This document shows, piece after piece, positions 7,313 to 15,055 of a stretch of DNA of 30,143 nucleotides. The DNA is taken from assembly GCA_017409915.1 (NCBI GenBank), contig JAFQRU010000011.1, positions 1 through 30,143 of the forward strand. Direction: 5' to 3'. The translations under genes and the position numbers were made by a program. A model generated the notes under the pieces. The model made no database searches. It saw only the letters and a program-made list of their open reading frames with translations, and had not been told where the DNA came from. Position 1 is the first letter of the stretch. The number at the start of each line of letters is the position of its first letter. Source of the DNA: Clostridia bacterium (lineage in GTDB: Bacteria > Bacillota > Clostridia > Monoglobales > Monoglobaceae).

Positions 7313-8160
7313 TCCCTCTCCCCCTTTACCGTTACTTTTAAGCCGTCGCTTGTTGCAATAACGCTTCCGTTTTTGTCCGTTCTAAAAATCGCTATGTTTC
7401 GTTTTTTATACGCATCAAGCGTAGCATCGTGCGGATGGCCGTATTGATTGCCCTCCCCTACGGAAATAACCGCAACCCCTGGGGATGTCCTATCCAAAAA
7501 GGCCTCGCTGAGAGAAGAGAGCGCTCCGTGATGAGGCACTTTCAAAACATCTATATCTTTTGCATAAATCCCGTCTAAAATCTCTGCCTCCGCATCCCCT
7601 GTAAGCAAAAACGCCGTGTCGCCATATACGATTTTCAAAACCACGCTGTAATTATTAAGATTGTCATATTTCCTGTCTTTTGGAGATAAAATCTCAACCA
7701 AAAGACTGTCGCTTTCATATATAATATCCCCTGCATAAACAGGGTTTATCGTAAGTCCCTTTTCTTTTATGGAAAGGAGCAAGTCCTCAAAGATCGCCGT
7801 GTTATGCGTAACCTTTGGCATATAAACATTGCCGATTTCCATATTTCTAACTACCGTAGCGAGTCCGCCGATATGGTCGGAATGAGGATGAGTTCCAACT
7901 AAAAAATCAATCTTTTCCACCTCACTCTTTTCAAGGTAGGAAAGCGTATCCTCGCCTTCCTCCCCCGCGTCAACAAGCATAGTCTTCCCGTCTGGAAATT
8001 CAATAAACGCCGAATCTCCTTCTCCCACATCAATAAAATGCACCCGCATTTCATCTCTCTGCTTTGGCTGAATATTCTCTTTGCCTGCGTTATGGATAAA
8101 GGACGCTATAAAAATTATAACTGCAAGAATGAAATATTTATTCTTTAAAAGCCTTTTCAA
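7309..8160 (-). CDS. membrane-anchored metallo-beta-lactamase-fold hydrolase (ComEC/Rec2 C-domain type)
   Basis: 283 residues. The N-terminal hydrophobic segment (about 9-22) probably anchors or exports the protein. After it comes a single metallo-beta-lactamase domain with HFIDVGEGDS (41-50), the metal motif THPHSDHIGG (H91, H93, D95, H96), TGDAE, PHHG and GHPHDAT. It resembles the nuclease-like C-terminal domain of the DNA-uptake protein ComEC but lacks the multispanning channel part. The likely start is TTG at 8160, with AGGGAGAGG 7 nt upstream. It overlaps apbE by 23 nt. The substrate is unknown; extracellular nuclease or phosphodiesterase are possibilities. Confidence 0.86.
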   Translation of the reverse strand: MKRLLKNKYFILAVIIFIASFIHNAGKENIQPKQRDEMRVHFIDVGEGDSAFIEFPDGKTMLVDAGEEGEDTLSYLEKSEVEKIDFLVGTHPHSDHIGGLATVVRNMEIGNVYMPKVTHNTAIFEDLLLSIKEKGLTINPVYAGDIIYESDSLLVEILSPKDRKYDNLNNYSVVLKIVYGDTAFLLTGDAEAEILDGIYAKDIDVLKVPHHGALSSLSEAFLDRTSPGVAVISVGEGNQYGHPHDATLDAYKKRNIAIFRTDKNGSVIATSDGLKVTVKGERE

Positions 8161-9091
8161 AATATACCTCTCCCTGATATTTCTCTAAAAGTTCCTCATC
8201 CCCCGTAACAAAAACCGCTGTCGCAAGGCAGTCAGCTATAAGCGAGCTTTCCATAGCCACCGTAACGCTGTCATAGTCCGCTTTATGGGGATAGCCTGTT
8301 TTGGGGTCAATAATATGATGATAGATTTCCCCGCCCTTTTCAAAATATCTCTGATAGTTTCCGCTGGTAACAACGGCACCATATTTTATATCAATGGTTT
8401 TTTCATAAGTCCCTGTGGGAGAAAATGGAACCTGAATTCCCACTCTCCATATTTTATATTCGCTTTTTGGATTTTCTCCAAAGCAAATAATGTTTCCCCC
8501 AAGGTCAATAATTCCGCCCGTCAGGTTAAACCTTTCCGCAACCTCTTTTGCCCTGTCCCCTGCATAGCCTTTTGCAATTCCCCCAAGGTCAATTCTTACC
8601 TCGTCTTTGGTTTTTATAACCTTACCGTCTTTTAAAATAATATTTTCATAGCCTACAAAATTAAGGCATTCCTTAATTTCTTCTTCTGTTGGAACTTTTG
8701 GGGTTTCCGCCGTGAAATTCCAAAGGGTTGTTAAGGGGGCAACGGTTATATCAAAAGCGCCTCCGCTTTCCTTGGCGATTTCCTGAGCAGTTTCTAAAAC
8801 CTCATAGGTGTCGGGGGAAACGGATATTTCCTCCCCTGCCTTTGAGGTGTTTATTCTATAAACATCAGAGGTTTCCTTATACATACTCATTAAATTTTCA
8901 ATGCGCCCGATTTCCTCAAAAACCGCCTCTGTTGCCTCACGGCTTTCGTCCCCATAGAAAGTCAGGGAGCAGGTGGTGTCAAGAAGAAACTGGGTCGCAG
9001 AAAACTCTTTTTCTCTGTTGCTTGCCAGGTATAGCCCTGCAAGAATAAAAACCACCATTAAGGCAATTAAAACCGTTTTTAATTTTTTCAT
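8138..9091 (-). CDS. apbE: FAD:protein FMN transferase (ApbE family)
   Basis: Attaches FMN to Thr or Ser of target flavoproteins outside the membrane, using FAD. 317 residues with an N-terminal membrane/lipoprotein-like helix (about 6-23) and the family motifs in order: GGAFDITVAPL, DLGGIAKGYAGD, GIIDLGGNI, VTSGNYQRYF, HHIIDPKTGYP and ADCLATAVFVTG, which carries the Asp used for metal binding. SD GGAGG precedes the ATG. No Rnf or Nqr genes, the usual acceptor complexes, are in the window, so the target flavoprotein lies elsewhere. Confidence 0.94.
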   Translation of the reverse strand: MKKLKTVLIALMVVFILAGLYLASNREKEFSATQFLLDTTCSLTFYGDESREATEAVFEEIGRIENLMSMYKETSDVYRINTSKAGEEISVSPDTYEVLETAQEIAKESGGAFDITVAPLTTLWNFTAETPKVPTEEEIKECLNFVGYENIILKDGKVIKTKDEVRIDLGGIAKGYAGDRAKEVAERFNLTGGIIDLGGNIICFGENPKSEYKIWRVGIQVPFSPTGTYEKTIDIKYGAVVTSGNYQRYFEKGGEIYHHIIDPKTGYPHKADYDSVTVAMESSLIADCLATAVFVTGDEELLEKYQGEVYFEKAFKE

Positions 9092-9109
9092 AGCAGAGCC
9101 TCCTTTTAA

Positions 9110-10108
9110 TTATTTCATTATATCATAGTTGATGGGCGAATAAAACTTTTCGCGGATTTTTTCGTAATCCGTCTCTCCGCTTCCCAAAATCCACATAAGC
9201 TTGGTGTATGCCGCCTCAAAGTTCATATCATAAGTTTCTATAAGCTTAAATTCTTCCTTAACCTTTTTGCCGACAGCGTATATTTCCATATCACTGCCCT
9301 CGTTTGCAATCTGGGTTGTTATGACCACGCACTTTATCTTCTCGGAAGGTTTTTGCATTTCTTCATAAAAGGTCTCCAAAAGATATTCAGGAATTCCCCC
9401 TACCCCAAAGCTCTCAAAAATCAGGCAATCATAATTTTTAAAAAGATAGGACAGAATTTCCGGTTTCATATTTGGCGTAAATTTAAGCGTGCAGATACTG
9501 TCGCTCATATTATAGAAAAACTCTATTTCCCCTTGTGGTTTTATCTCAGTGAAAATTCTCTTGATTTCGCCATTTTCTATGGTGGCTTTATAAGGATAGT
9601 TGGTGCTTGAAAAGGCATTAAAACTTTTTGAGCGTTCCTTTCTCGCCCTTGTCCCGACAATAACCTTTCCGCCAAAAACAACACTTACCCCATAGGAATC
9701 GTCCGCTGATACATATATAAAGCTATCGAGAAGATTTTTCTTGGCATCGGTATCTTTCTCTGTTATTGGCTTTTGAGACCCTGTCAGAACTATGGGCTTT
9801 GGGCTGTTTTGAATCATATAGGAAAGAGCCGATGCGGTATAAGCAAGAGTGTCCGTCCCGTGAGTTATAACAAAGCCGTCAAACTCGTCATAGTTTTCTT
9901 CTATGGCTTTAACCGTTTTTCGCCAATGGGATATGGTTACATTTGTGCTGTCTATATTTGACACAAATAAAGTTTCAATATGGCATATCCCCTCTGCTTT
10001 GGGTATATAGGAAAGAATCTCCTCCGCCGTAAGAGAGGGAGCAAGTCCGTTTTCAGTTTCTCCGCAGGCAAGTGTCCCGCCTGTTGTTATTAAAAGAATC
10101 TTTTTCAT
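9110..10108 (-). CDS. ansA: L-asparaginase
   Basis: Hydrolyses asparagine to aspartate and ammonia. 332 residues with the first catalytic Thr in TTGGTLA (T12) and the second in HGTDT (T85-D86). No signal peptide is visible, consistent with a cytoplasmic type I-like enzyme. The start has an excellent SD (GGAGGGGG). It sits between pspC and apbE with gaps of 48 and 18 nt, so the same promoter (10386-10414) probably serves the set. Glutaminase side activity cannot be judged. Confidence 0.92.
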   Translation of the reverse strand: MKKILLITTGGTLACGETENGLAPSLTAEEILSYIPKAEGICHIETLFVSNIDSTNVTISHWRKTVKAIEENYDEFDGFVITHGTDTLAYTASALSYMIQNSPKPIVLTGSQKPITEKDTDAKKNLLDSFIYVSADDSYGVSVVFGGKVIVGTRARKERSKSFNAFSSTNYPYKATIENGEIKRIFTEIKPQGEIEFFYNMSDSICTLKFTPNMKPEILSYLFKNYDCLIFESFGVGGIPEYLLETFYEEMQKPSEKIKCVVITTQIANEGSDMEIYAVGKKVKEEFKLIETYDMNFEAAYTKLMWILGSGETDYEKIREKFYSPINYDIMK

Positions 10109-10156
10109 TTTCCCCCTCCTGTTTTTTAATTCCTCGTGTCAAGACTGGGTAGAATG

Positions 10157-10348
10157 TTATTCTCCTTTATATTCAGGCATAACAAGAGCCGCAATAATAT
10201 ACGCAATTATTCCTGAGCCGCCGAGGACGGTAAATAGCACCCATGCAAGACGGACAATCGTAACATCAATTTCAAAGTATTCGGCTATTCCGCCGCATAC
10301 CCCTGAGATTTTCTTTTCAACTGTTGATTTATAAAGTTTCTTTTTCAT
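10157..10348 (-). CDS. PspC domain membrane protein
   Basis: 63 residues forming one PspC domain: the basic start MKKKLYKSTVEKKISGVCGGIAEYF, then DVTIVRLAWVLF, then a hydrophobic hairpin and the conserved VMPEY end. In proteobacteria PspC is a membrane stress sensor partner; small free-standing copies are common in Firmicutes with unknown role. SD GGAGGGA lies 6 nt before the ATG. It is the first gene behind a near-consensus promoter. Confidence 0.92.
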   Translation of the reverse strand: MKKKLYKSTVEKKISGVCGGIAEYFEIDVTIVRLAWVLFTVLGGSGIIAYIIAALVMPEYKGE

Positions 10349-10385
10349 AATATTCCCTCCAAAATCAATTCCTTATTCTTTCTTA

Positions 10386-10414
10386 ATTATACCAATTCAT
10401 AAAAATAAAGTCAA
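10386..10414 (-). promoter_or_regulatory. near-consensus sigma-A promoter of the pspC-ansA-apbE run
   Basis: A -35 TTGACT (10409-10414), a 17-nt spacer ending in TGG, and a -10 TATAAT (10386-10391) on the minus strand. It begins a few bases after the rnpB terminator. Confidence 0.82.
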
Positions 10415-10415
10415 C

Positions 10416-10441
10416 AAAAAAGGGACGCATATGCGTCCCTT
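10416..10441 (-). terminator. intrinsic terminator of rnpB (and serCA)
   Basis: A perfect hairpin AAGGGACGCAT/ATGCGTCCCTT is followed on the minus strand by six T. It lies 13 nt beyond the 3' end of the RNase P RNA. Confidence 0.88.
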
Positions 10442-10453
10442 AATTTTTAAAAT

Positions 10454-10798
10454 AATCAGTCGGTCTGTAAGCCGAGTTTTGTCATTTAAGACGGTCATCT
10501 ATCTAATATACGCATCACTGCGTATCTTAAGCCACCTTCCCGGGAGATGTCGGGCCGACTTAGCCTCCTCTATCAGGTGTTGCTTCGAGTGGGGTTTACA
10601 TCATCAGCAAGTCGCCATGCTGTGGGTGAGCTCTTACCTCGCCTTTCCACCCTTACCACTTTCGTGGCGGTATATTTCTGTTGCACTTTCCTTGAAGTCG
10701 CCTTCACAAGGTGTTACCTTGCACCCTGCCCTATGAAGCTCGGACTTTCCTCACGCACAGGATTACTCCTTATGCCCGCGACCGTCCAACCAACTGAA
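10454..10798 (-). ncRNA. rnpB: RNase P RNA, bacterial type A-like
   Basis: The catalytic RNA of RNase P, which matures tRNA 5' ends. On the minus strand the conserved segments occur in order: GAGGAAAGTCCGAGCT, GGGCAGGGTGC, AACAGAAA, GGTAAGGGTGGAAAGGCG, AGGTAAGAGCTCACC, and the 3' block near GACAAAACTCGGCTTACAG. The two ends pair over about 11 bp (P1: start at 10797, end at 10456). Ends are estimated from this helix to within a few bases. It starts only 8-9 nt after the serA stop and ends just before a strong terminator. Confidence 0.96.
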
Positions 10799-10806
10799 TT
10801 TAAAAA

Positions 10807-11967
10807 CTATTTATAAAGATTAACTCTTATAACGCCGTCAATTGCCTTGATATCCTCAACAAGCTTATCGTTGCAGGAAGCTGCGTCAAGCATTGTATAT
10901 GCATAATCCCCACAGCTCTTGCTTGTCATATTGTCGATATTAACTCCGTCCTGGGAGAAAACATCAGAAATCTGAGTAAGCATTGATGGAATATTCTTAT
11001 GGATAACAGCAATTCTGTCGCCGCTTACCTGTCCCATATTAACATTTGGGAAGTTTACGGAGTTGGTTATATTACCGTTTTCAAGATAATCCTTAATCTC
11101 CATAGCAGCCATAACAGCACAGTTATCTTCACTCTCAGGTGTTGAAGCTCCTAAGTGAGGAAGAGAAATAACATTCTCGTTCTTTAAGAGTTGCTCTGTT
11201 GCAAAGTCTGTTACATAAGCTGCAAGTGTTCCGTCTGCTAATGCTTTCTCAACTGCATCGTCACAAACAAGCTCGCCTCTTGAGAAGTTTAAGAGTCTTG
11301 TGCCTTTCTTCATCTTTGCAAATGTTTCGTCATTGAACATTCCCTTTGTATCCTTGTTTGCAGGGATATGAACTGTTATATAATCGCTGTTTGCATAAAT
11401 ATCATCAAGAGAGAGTGCCTTTTTAGCCGCTCTTGTAACATTCCAAGCCGCTTCAACAGATAAGAATGGGTCATATGCAATAACATTCATTCCAAGGGCG
11501 TGTGCCGCATTGGCAACCTTAACACCGATTGCACCAAGGCCGATAATGCCGAGGGTTTTGCCCATAATTTCAGGGCCGGCAAAGTTTGACTTGCCTTTTT
11601 CAACAAGCTTACCAACATTTTCGCCCTCGCCGATTAAAGTCTTTGCCCAATTTGCACCCTGAACGATTTTTCTTGAAGCAAGGAGAAGGCCTGCAATAAC
11701 AAGCTCCTTAACTGCGTTTGCGTTAGCACCTGGTGTGTTGAAAACAACGATGCCTTCTTCACTGCACTTTTCAATAGGAATATTGTTAACGCCTGCGCCT
11801 GCTCTTGCAACTGCTTTAAGGCTAGCTGGAAGCTCCATTTCGTGCATATTAAAGCTTCGAAGAATTATACCGTCAGGATTTTCAATCTCGTCTGCGCAAG
11901 TATATTTTTCGTCTAATATATCAAGACCTATTTTTGCGATTTTATTAAGTGTCTGAATTTTAAACAT
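10807..11967 (-). CDS. serA: D-3-phosphoglycerate dehydrogenase, short form with ACT domain
   Basis: Oxidises 3-phosphoglycerate with NAD to start serine synthesis. 386 residues: a substrate domain with RAGAGVNNIP, the Rossmann motif GLGAIGVKVA (about 142-151), DYITVHIP, LLNFSRGELV and HLGASTPESE with the active-site His, then a C-terminal ACT domain (about 310-386) of the kind that senses serine. The intervening domain of longer SerA forms is missing, as is usual for this short type. It follows serC by 16 nt in a classic serCA unit and runs into rnpB. Confidence 0.95.
   Translation of the reverse strand: MFKIQTLNKIAKIGLDILDEKYTCADEIENPDGIILRSFNMHEMELPASLKAVARAGAGVNNIPIEKCSEEGIVVFNTPGANANAVKELVIAGLLLASRKIVQGANWAKTLIGEGENVGKLVEKGKSNFAGPEIMGKTLGIIGLGAIGVKVANAAHALGMNVIAYDPFLSVEAAWNVTRAAKKALSLDDIYANSDYITVHIPANKDTKGMFNDETFAKMKKGTRLLNFSRGELVCDDAVEKALADGTLAAYVTDFATEQLLKNENVISLPHLGASTPESEDNCAVMAAMEIKDYLENGNITNSVNFPNVNMGQVSGDRIAVIHKNIPSMLTQISDVFSQDGVNIDNMTSKSCGDYAYTMLDAASCNDKLVEDIKAIDGVIRVNLYK
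10812..10841 (-). promoter_or_regulatory. candidate rnpB promoter inside the 3' end of serA
   Basis: TTGACG (10836-10841), an 18-nt spacer and TTTATA (10812-10817) on the minus strand lie in the last codons of serA. This would start rnpB about 5-10 nt before P1. A weaker fit than the other promoters. Confidence 0.35.
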
Positions 11968-11983
11968 TTGAAACTGCCTCCAA

Positions 11984-13063
11984 TTACTTATTTTCCATCT
12001 CGAACTTCTTCATAAAGTCGATAAGTGCTTTAACGCCCTCAATTGGCATAGCGTTATAGATACTTGCTCTCATACCGCCAACTGATCTGTGGCCCTTAAT
12101 GTTAACAAAGCCGGCTGCCTTAGATTCAGCAACGAACTTAGCATCAAGCTCATCGTTTCCTGTAATAAACGGAACATTCATAAGTGAACGGTCTTTTGGA
12201 ACAACTGTGCCCTTAAACATTGAAGAATTATCAAGATACTCATAAAGCATCTTTGCCTTTTCTTCGTTTACTTTCTGCATAGCAGCAACACCGCCCATAC
12301 CGTCAATCCATTCGCAGATAAGACCGCAGATATAGATGCCGTATGTTGGAGGAGTGTTGAACATTGAACCGTTTTCAATGTGAGTTGTATAGTTAAGCAT
12401 TGTTGGTGTGATTTCGTTTGCCTGCCCAATCATATCATCTCTAACGATAACGATTGTAACACCGGCAGGACCCATATTCTTCTGTGCCCCTGCATAAATC
12501 ATACCGAACTTATTAACATCAACAACCTCAGAGCAAATCATTGAAGACATATCTGCAACGATTGGAGCTTTTGTTTCAGGAACGGATGTATATCTTGTTC
12601 CGTAGATAGTGTTGTTATATGTAATATGAACATAGTCAGCATCATCAGAGAACATAGACTTATCTAATTCAGGAATATAAGAGAATGTCTTATCAGCGCT
12701 TGATGCAACCTCATTAACTGTGATATATCTCTTAGCTTCAGCCATAGCCTTCTTAGACCATACGCCTGTTGTAACATAGTCTGCCTTTTTGTTCTTTGTT
12801 CCAAAGTTAAGAGGAACCATAGCAAACTGTGTTGAAGCACCGCCTTGAAGGAATAAAACCTTATAGTTTTCAGGAATACCCATAATCTTTCTAAGGGTTG
12901 CTTCTGTCTTGTCGATTATTGCCTGATATTCTTTTGAACGGTGGCTCATTTCCATAACGGACTGGCCGCTGCCGTTGCAATCAAGCATCTCCTTTTGTGC
13001 TCTTTCAAGGACCTCAATTGGAAGCATTGATGGACCTGCTGAAAAATTATAAACTCTGCTCAT
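11984..13063 (-). CDS. serC: phosphoserine aminotransferase
   Basis: PLP enzyme that turns 3-phosphohydroxypyruvate into phosphoserine. 359 residues with the family start VYNFSAGPSMLP, GGASTQFAMVP, the cofactor Lys in AGAQKNMGPAG and SVGGMRASIYNA near the C-terminus. It is first in the serCA unit, with GGAGAGA as SD and a near-consensus promoter about 60 nt upstream. The short AT-rich leader shows no T-box or other obvious riboswitch. Confidence 0.96.
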   Translation of the reverse strand: MSRVYNFSAGPSMLPIEVLERAQKEMLDCNGSGQSVMEMSHRSKEYQAIIDKTEATLRKIMGIPENYKVLFLQGGASTQFAMVPLNFGTKNKKADYVTTGVWSKKAMAEAKRYITVNEVASSADKTFSYIPELDKSMFSDDADYVHITYNNTIYGTRYTSVPETKAPIVADMSSMICSEVVDVNKFGMIYAGAQKNMGPAGVTIVIVRDDMIGQANEITPTMLNYTTHIENGSMFNTPPTYGIYICGLICEWIDGMGGVAAMQKVNEEKAKMLYEYLDNSSMFKGTVVPKDRSLMNVPFITGNDELDAKFVAESKAAGFVNIKGHRSVGGMRASIYNAMPIEGVKALIDFMKKFEMENK

Positions 13064-13124
13064 TTTCTATCTCTCCTTATTAAAACATAATAATATGCAT
13101 ATAAATATATTCAATATTCTCTCT

Positions 13125-13153
13125 ATTATATACCCATTTCCCAAATAAGTCAA
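13125..13153 (-). promoter_or_regulatory. near-consensus sigma-A promoter of serCA
   Basis: A -35 TTGACT (13148-13153), a 17-nt spacer and a -10 TATAAT (13125-13130) on the minus strand. The -35 overlaps the stop codon of the preceding TSUP gene. Confidence 0.82.
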
Positions 13154-13521
13154 CTGATTGGAGGCTTTTTTTTGACAAAATTTTGACAAATAACATAAAT
13201 TCCGATTAAAAGCAAGAATACCCCGAAGAATTTTCTCAAAATTCCGTCTTCCATTCCTCTTGCAATATAAGAACCGAAAACTGCGCCGATGGCTCCCGTT
13301 CCGCCCATTATGAGAGCAGATTTTATCTCCACATTTTTATTTTTAATATGGACAATAAGGGCGCAGATTGCCGTTGGGATGAAATACACAAGGTTAATCC
13401 CCTGTGCCGTCTGCTGAGACACATCACGAAGAAGAACAAGAGCAGGGATTAAAATTGCGCCACCGCCTATCCCCATTCCGCTTATTATTCCGCTTATAAA
13501 ACCGATTAAAATATTAATCAT
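13150..13521 (-). CDS. half-size TSUP family permease (second of a pair)
   Basis: A 123-residue membrane protein with about four helices. It holds one copy of the TSUP (TauE/SafE, DUF81) repeat, starting GFISGIISGMGIGGG and followed by a Pro-containing helix; full TSUP carriers have two such repeats in about 250 residues. It starts 9 nt after its partner with a GGAGGG SD. The tail is basic. Members export or import sulfur compounds and small organic acids; the substrate here is unknown. Confidence 0.86.
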   Translation of the reverse strand: MINILIGFISGIISGMGIGGGAILIPALVLLRDVSQQTAQGINLVYFIPTAICALIVHIKNKNVEIKSALIMGGTGAIGAVFGSYIARGMEDGILRKFFGVFLLLIGIYVICQNFVKKKPPIS

Positions 13522-13530
13522 TTTGCCCTC

Positions 13531-13881
13531 CTAAAATATCATTTTCATTGCAGTTATGATTATAAATATTCCGAAAATGCTCCTAAGCCATTTTCCCGAT
13601 ATTTTGGAAAGAAGAAATCCACCAAAAAGTCCGCCTGCGCTTCCCCCTATTGTAACGGGGAGCCAGAGGGAAAAATCAAACTTTCCGCCCATTATATAAA
13701 TAACCGCCGAAACGATAGAAATTATAAGGATCACACCCACAGCTGTTGCGTGGGCTTTCTTTTGGGAAAATCCTAGAAATTTTTCAGCCGCAGGGACAAC
13801 AATGCACCCTCCTCCCGCTCCGAAAAGACCGTTTAAAACACCCGACAAAAGTCCTATTATGATTTCCTTTTTATATTTCAT
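13531..13881 (-). CDS. half-size TSUP family permease (first of a pair)
   Basis: A 116-residue membrane protein with one TSUP repeat (GLLSGVLNGLFGAGGG and a following Pro) and about four helices. The start at 13881 follows GGAGGAG; the frame extends upstream without a start that has an SD, and that extension would lie in the hairpin region. Together with the next gene it would make one complete carrier as a heterodimer (inference from the family's internal duplication). Confidence 0.86.
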   Translation of the reverse strand: MKYKKEIIIGLLSGVLNGLFGAGGGCIVVPAAEKFLGFSQKKAHATAVGVILIISIVSAVIYIMGGKFDFSLWLPVTIGGSAGGLFGGFLLSKISGKWLRSIFGIFIIITAMKMIF

Positions 13882-13891
13882 TTTCTCCTCC

Positions 13892-13958
13892 AAAAAATAA
13901 AGCCACAGTTCGGCGGTGTTCCTTAGGAGCATCGCCGTTTCCTCTGTGGCTATTTTTT
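13892..13958. terminator. large two-tier hairpin between ppx and the TSUP pair
   Basis: An outer stem GCCACAG/CTGTGGC (13902-13908 with 13944-13950) is flanked by A6 and T6 runs. The inner stem-loop is 13911-13922 with 13926-13937. On the plus-strand RNA the inner stem is continuous with two G-U pairs; on the minus-strand RNA the same positions are A-C mismatches. It may end ppx transcripts, but the structure is larger than a usual terminator and sits just before the SD of the TSUP genes. Confidence 0.6.
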
Positions 13959-13973
13959 GTATATTATTAAATT

Positions 13974-14909
13974 TTATTCCAAAACAGTTTTATACTTTTC
14001 CATTTCTTTTGGATTTTCACGGATTTTTTTGATTATTCCGTCACGAAGACCTGCATCCGTTATATAAAGCATTGGACTTTTAAGTTTTGTCATCAACACT
14101 TTAAGAGGCAAAACTCCCCCTAAGATTATGTCTGCTCGGTCAGGAGTTATGCCGTTTATTTTAAGCCTTTCCTCTGCCGGTGCAACCTCTATCCTTGAAA
14201 TTATTTCCACAACCTCATCATAATCCATAATGAGCTTATCAATCAGAAAGTCAGGTCCTATACTTTCAAGGTATATTTTGCCCACTGTCCTGTTGGAGCC
14301 TCCAATGCCTATAACAGAAAAGCCATAAAGACTTTCCAGCCAAGGAATTCCATCTATTATTTTTTCTATTTCTTCCTTTGCTTTTTCTATACCGCATGGA
14401 GTTTCGCCGCCCCCAAAAAACAGTTCTTTTATACTTCTTGAACCTATGGGAACGCTTACCGCTCCCACGATTTTGCCCGCTTTAACCCCAATAAATTCAG
14501 TGCTTCCGCCACCTGTATCTAAAATCAGAGCATCCTTTATCCCTGTTTTATCAAGGACACCAATGCAGTCAAGTTCCGCCTCTTCTTCCCCTGTTAAAAC
14601 AAAGATTTCTATTCCCGTTTCCTGCTTTATAAAATCAAGAAATTCCTTTTGGTTATAAGCCTTGCGGACTGCTGCTGTGGCAAAGGCATAAATTTCTTTT
14701 ACTTCAAACCTTTTTGAGATTTCTTTTATTTGGAGAAAAGCCTCTTTGCATCTTTTCTTCGGCTCTTCTTTAAGGAGCATATCGTGGTTCATTCCCTGGC
14801 TGAGCATTATGGGATTTTTACCTATATAAACGACTTCCCCACTCTCCTTTTTTGCAACGCTCACTCTTACAGAGTTAGAGCCAAGGTCAATAACAGCGAT
14901 GTTTGTCAT
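13974..14909 (-). CDS. Ppx/GppA family phosphatase
   Basis: 311 residues of the ASKHA fold: the phosphate-1 motif AVIDLGSNSVRVSV at the N-terminus, ATAAVRKA, VLTGEEEAEL, phosphate-2 LILDTGGGSTEF and IGIGGSNRT. It corresponds to the catalytic half of exopolyphosphatase or pppGpp phosphatase, without the C-terminal HD-like domains of the enterobacterial enzymes. The ATG at 14909 is chosen because GAGGTG lies 8 nt upstream; an in-frame GTG at 14918 overlaps that SD. Which substrate (polyP or pppGpp) dominates cannot be read. Confidence 0.9.
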   Translation of the reverse strand: MTNIAVIDLGSNSVRVSVAKKESGEVVYIGKNPIMLSQGMNHDMLLKEEPKKRCKEAFLQIKEISKRFEVKEIYAFATAAVRKAYNQKEFLDFIKQETGIEIFVLTGEEEAELDCIGVLDKTGIKDALILDTGGGSTEFIGVKAGKIVGAVSVPIGSRSIKELFFGGGETPCGIEKAKEEIEKIIDGIPWLESLYGFSVIGIGGSNRTVGKIYLESIGPDFLIDKLIMDYDEVVEIISRIEVAPAEERLKINGITPDRADIILGGVLPLKVLMTKLKSPMLYITDAGLRDGIIKKIRENPKEMEKYKTVLE

Positions 14910-14942
14910 TTTTATCACCTCGCATAGGTTTTTGTTTATGCT

Positions 14943-14971
14943 ATTTTATCACATACGCCGAAAATATTCAA
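14943..14971 (-). promoter_or_regulatory. promoter of the Ppx/GppA gene
   Basis: A -35 TTGAAT (14966-14971), a 17-nt spacer and a -10 TAAAAT (14943-14948) on the minus strand, about 34 nt upstream of the start codon. Confidence 0.65.
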
Positions 14972-14986
14972 GTATCCTCTAAAAGG

Positions 14987-15015
14987 TTGACAAAAATTTT
15001 TAAAAGGTGTAAAAT
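14987..15015 (+). promoter_or_regulatory. sigma-A promoter of the ECF S-component gene
   Basis: A perfect -35 TTGACA (14987-14992), a 17-nt spacer and a -10 TAAAAT (15010-15015). The short leader that follows shows no clear riboswitch. Confidence 0.8.
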
Positions 15016-15055
15016 AATGACAATATATTTGAAATCACATAAAGAGGTGTTTTGT

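Noticed and set aside
7044..7361. Plus-strand ORF of 105 codons
   Set aside because: It is antisense to DUF3006 and the sigK start, has no SD and resembles no family. Similar long antisense frames over the M42, CNNM, pheS and pheT genes were left out for the same reason.
10431..10816. Plus-strand ORFs over the RNase P region
   Set aside because: The sequence is fully explained by RNase P RNA on the minus strand.
15016..15055. Riboswitch before the ECF S-component gene
   Set aside because: The leader is about 35 nt, AT-rich and without stable stems, too short for known vitamin riboswitches.
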